From CAYQMF01 sp964418595 (lineage in GTDB: Bacteria > Planctomycetota > UBA1135 > UBA2386), in assembly GCA_964418595.1 (NCBI GenBank), contig CAYQMF010000055.1, positions 1-38,763 of the forward strand: a stretch of 38,763 nucleotides of DNA, in the 5' to 3' direction. How positions within the stretch are numbered: the first letter of the stretch is position 1; every line of letters begins with the position of its first letter. This document shows, in pieces, positions 36,966-38,763 of this stretch. The position numbers and the translations under genes are program-made. The notes beneath the pieces were generated by a model. That model searched no databases, was not told where the DNA came from, and was given only the letters and a program-made list of their open reading frames with translations.

Positions 36966-36966
36966 C

Positions 36967-37542
36967 TCAGTTCTTCGGGGCCTTCATCCGGTACTGGAGC
37001 GCGTGGACGTAGAGGGCGATCGCCCAGCGGTCCTCCCACGCCACCTGGTGCGCGTAGGAAGGCATCGTGTTGAAGCCCTCGGTGATCGCCTTGACGACGC
37101 GACCGAGGGGCATGTCCGCGCGTTCGGCGGCATAGAACGACGGCACGGCGACCGGCCAGCGCTTGGCGACGAGGCCCTGACCCGAGCCGGTGCGGTCGTG
37201 GCACGGCGCGCAGTGAACGTTGAACATCGCGCGGCCGCGCTCGTACACCGCCGCCGTCGCCTTGATCGGGCTCTGCGTCACGAAGGCACCGTCGGCCTGC
37301 AGGAAGGCCTGGAGCTGCGTGTCCGGCAGCGTCCCCCGCGCGACTGTGCCCGCCGGCGCGACCTGCATGGCCATGCCGTTCGGCAGGAAAGCGGACGGAC
37401 CCTGGGCGCGGTACTTCGGCTGGACATCCATGTCCGGCACGAGGTGCACCGGCGGCTTCTTGGAGACGCCGCCGCGACAGCCGGCGAACGGTGCCGCGAC
37501 CAGCACGAGGGCGAGCGCGCCCAACAAGTAGCGAGGGTGCAT
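36967..37542 (-). CDS. actE: Alternative complex III subunit ActE, mono-heme lipoprotein cytochrome c
   Basis: The 191-residue protein has a lipoprotein signal ending in FAGC near residue 22. One c-type heme motif, CAPCH, follows VYERGRAMFNVH, and MPSYAHQVAWEDRWAIALYV near the C-terminus contains the likely axial Met. ActE passes electrons from quinol oxidation toward the terminal oxidase. The ATG at 37542 is 2 nt after the actD stop, so translation is probably coupled. The longer open frame upstream overlaps actD and is not used. Confidence 0.9.
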   Translation of the reverse strand: MHPRYLLGALALVLVAAPFAGCRGGVSKKPPVHLVPDMDVQPKYRAQGPSAFLPNGMAMQVAPAGTVARGTLPDTQLQAFLQADGAFVTQSPIKATAAVYERGRAMFNVHCAPCHDRTGSGQGLVAKRWPVAVPSFYAAERADMPLGRVVKAITEGFNTMPSYAHQVAWEDRWAIALYVHALQYRMKAPKN

Positions 37543-37544
37543 GT

Positions 37545-38081
37545 TCAGACGTCCTCCAGCAGTTCGACGTGCTTGCCGCCCACGCTCTGCAGGTGCTCGA
37601 CCGTCCGGACCTGGTCGAACTTGGGGTCGACCGCCTCGATCGACAGGAAGAACCGGTCGTCGGTCGCGCGGTGGATGGTGGAGTGGTTGAAGATCGGGTT
37701 GTGCAGCCGCGGCAGCTTGTTGATGCCGAGCATGCCGAACACCGCGCCGAACGACGCGAGCAGCACCATGCACTCGAACGTGATCGGGATGGTCGACGGC
37801 CACGCGTAGGGCTGCTTGCCGCTGACCCAGATCGGGTAGTCGACGGCGTTCATCCACCACATCATCAACTGCGCGCCCGCGATGCCCACGAGGCCCATGC
37901 CCGCGCAGATCCAGCCGACGTGGCTCGAGCCCTGCTTGAGCACGCGCTCGAGGCCGTGGACCGGGAACGGCGTGTGCGCGTCGACCTTGGCGTAGCCGAG
38001 GTCCATGATCTTCTTGGCGGCGGCGTGGATCGCGCTGGCCGAGTCGAACTCGGCGACGACACCCCATTTGCGGGCGCTCAT
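37545..38081 (-). CDS. actD: Alternative complex III subunit ActD (DUF3341)
   Basis: The 178-residue protein opens with VVAEFDSASAIHAAAKKIMD and YAKVDAHTPFPVHGL, the DUF3341 pattern with an alpha/beta domain on the cytoplasmic side. Two membrane helices follow (WICAGMGLVGIAGAQLMMWW and FECMVLLASFGAVFGMLG), joined by DYPIWVSGKQPYAWPSTIP, a conserved family loop. It has no cofactor motif; ActD is a small structural subunit. The ATG at 38081 overlaps the actC stop by 4 nt (ATGA). Confidence 0.92.
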   Translation of the reverse strand: MSARKWGVVAEFDSASAIHAAAKKIMDLGYAKVDAHTPFPVHGLERVLKQGSSHVGWICAGMGLVGIAGAQLMMWWMNAVDYPIWVSGKQPYAWPSTIPITFECMVLLASFGAVFGMLGINKLPRLHNPIFNHSTIHRATDDRFFLSIEAVDPKFDQVRTVEHLQSVGGKHVELLEDV

Positions 38082-38763
38082 GCGTGGGCCTCCTCGTGGA
38101 CGTGCGTGCCGTGCGGCGAACCGTGGTGGGGATTGGCGATCTTCATGGTGCCCTTCAGCTCGCTGATCGCGAAGATCGGCAGGAAGCGGGCGAACAGCAG
38201 GAACAGGGTGAAGAAGAGGCCGAAGCTGCCCGCCAGCGTCAGGATGTCGATCACCGTGGGGCGGAAGTAACCCCAGCTCGACGGCATGAAGTCGCGGTGC
38301 AGCGACGTGATGGTGATCACGAAGCGCTCGAACCACATGCCGATGTTCACGAAGATCGACATGACGAACAGGAACCACGGGTTGCGACGCAGGCTGCGCA
38401 CCCAGAAGAACTGGGGCGAGATCACGTTGCACGACACCATCGTCCAGTACGCCCACCAGTAGGGGCCGAACGCGCGGTTGATGAACGCGTAGCGCTCGTA
38501 TTCGACACCGCTGTACCACGCGATGAAGAACTCCATCGCGTACGCGTAGCCGACCATCGTGCCCGTGACCAAGATGATCTTGGCCATGTTGTCGAGCGTG
38601 TTCAGCGTCACGAGGCTCTGCAGCCCGAGCCACTGGCGCGCCGGCACGAGCAGCGTGATCACCATCGCGAAGCCGGAGAAGATGGCGCCGGCGACGAAGT
38701 ACGGCGGGAAGATCGTCGTGTGCCAGCCGGGGACGATCGACACCGCGAAGTCGAACGACACGA
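38078..38763 (-). CDS. actC: Alternative complex III subunit ActC (NrfD-like), partial
   Basis: Only the C-terminal 227 residues are in the window; the gene continues past the right edge. The NrfD/PsrC family supplies the quinone-binding membrane part. Visible segments include WHTTIFPPYFVAGAIFSG, NTLDNMAKIILVTGTMVGYA, YAMEFFIAWYSGVEYERYAF and GPYWWAYWTMVSCNVISPQF. Further segments are VNIGMWFERFVITITSLHRD and LFFTLFLLFARFLPIFAISE, all ActC-typical. The C-terminus is His-rich (GSPHGTHVHEEAHA). actB and actA are expected just outside the window. Confidence 0.9.
   Translation of the reverse strand, partial: VSFDFAVSIVPGWHTTIFPPYFVAGAIFSGFAMVITLLVPARQWLGLQSLVTLNTLDNMAKIILVTGTMVGYAYAMEFFIAWYSGVEYERYAFINRAFGPYWWAYWTMVSCNVISPQFFWVRSLRRNPWFLFVMSIFVNIGMWFERFVITITSLHRDFMPSSWGYFRPTVIDILTLAGSFGLFFTLFLLFARFLPIFAISELKGTMKIANPHHGSPHGTHVHEEAHA

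Overview
This window is GC-rich and gene-dense (36 protein-coding genes called, two of them cut by the window edges). Its content suggests a Planctomycetota bacterium or a close relative. The reasons are a secreted alpha/alpha-toroid protein with a TonB-like N-terminus, several large secreted proteins without recognisable families, an alternative complex III/caa3 oxidase operon, RNase HIII, BshA, and many GTG/TTG starts without strong ribosome binding sites. The phylum is an inference from gene content; no rRNA or tRNA gene was seen. Most genes are on the minus strand.

Region 1 (1-3877) is a replication locus reading leftward: dnaA, a 524-bp gap, dnaN, a dciA-like DUF721 gene, then gyrB (cut by the left edge). 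recF, usually found between dnaN and gyrB, is absent. The dnaA-dnaN gap holds hairpins and a 16-bp tandem duplication, but only one near-consensus DnaA box. The DNA-binding loop of DnaA is also unusual.

Region 2 (3878-11354) has a cysteine desulfurase overlapping a BshA glycosyltransferase (bacillithiol pathway), the toroid protein, a PhoD-type phosphatase, an orphan ParA-like ATPase and a DUF2911 protein.

Region 3 (11362-22021) is a leftward run of ten genes. Six are packed with overlaps or very short gaps: thioesterase, gluzincin-type membrane protease, DUF374 acyltransferase, small lipoprotein, RNase HIII and DapF. Upstream of them lie three large secreted proteins (a PIG-L deacetylase fusion, a DUF3352-like protein and a probable dead peptidase) and an HNH nuclease.

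Region 4 (22169-27058) has a lipoprotein and a membrane-anchored degenerate cyclophilin, then a chromosomal parAB operon. Two parS sites lie inside its coding sequence, one in parA and one in parB. A membrane protein and a metallophosphoesterase follow.

Region 5 (27119-38763) starts with a SWIM-domain protein and an SNF2 helicase that overlap by 4 nt. It continues into a long respiratory operon, read leftward from the right edge: actC (partial), actD, actE, actF, a one-helix protein, SCO, coxB (with fused cytochrome c), coxA (A2-type), coxC and coxD. Together these form a quinol:cytochrome c oxidoreductase coupled to a caa3 oxygen reductase, with a copper chaperone for CuA assembly.
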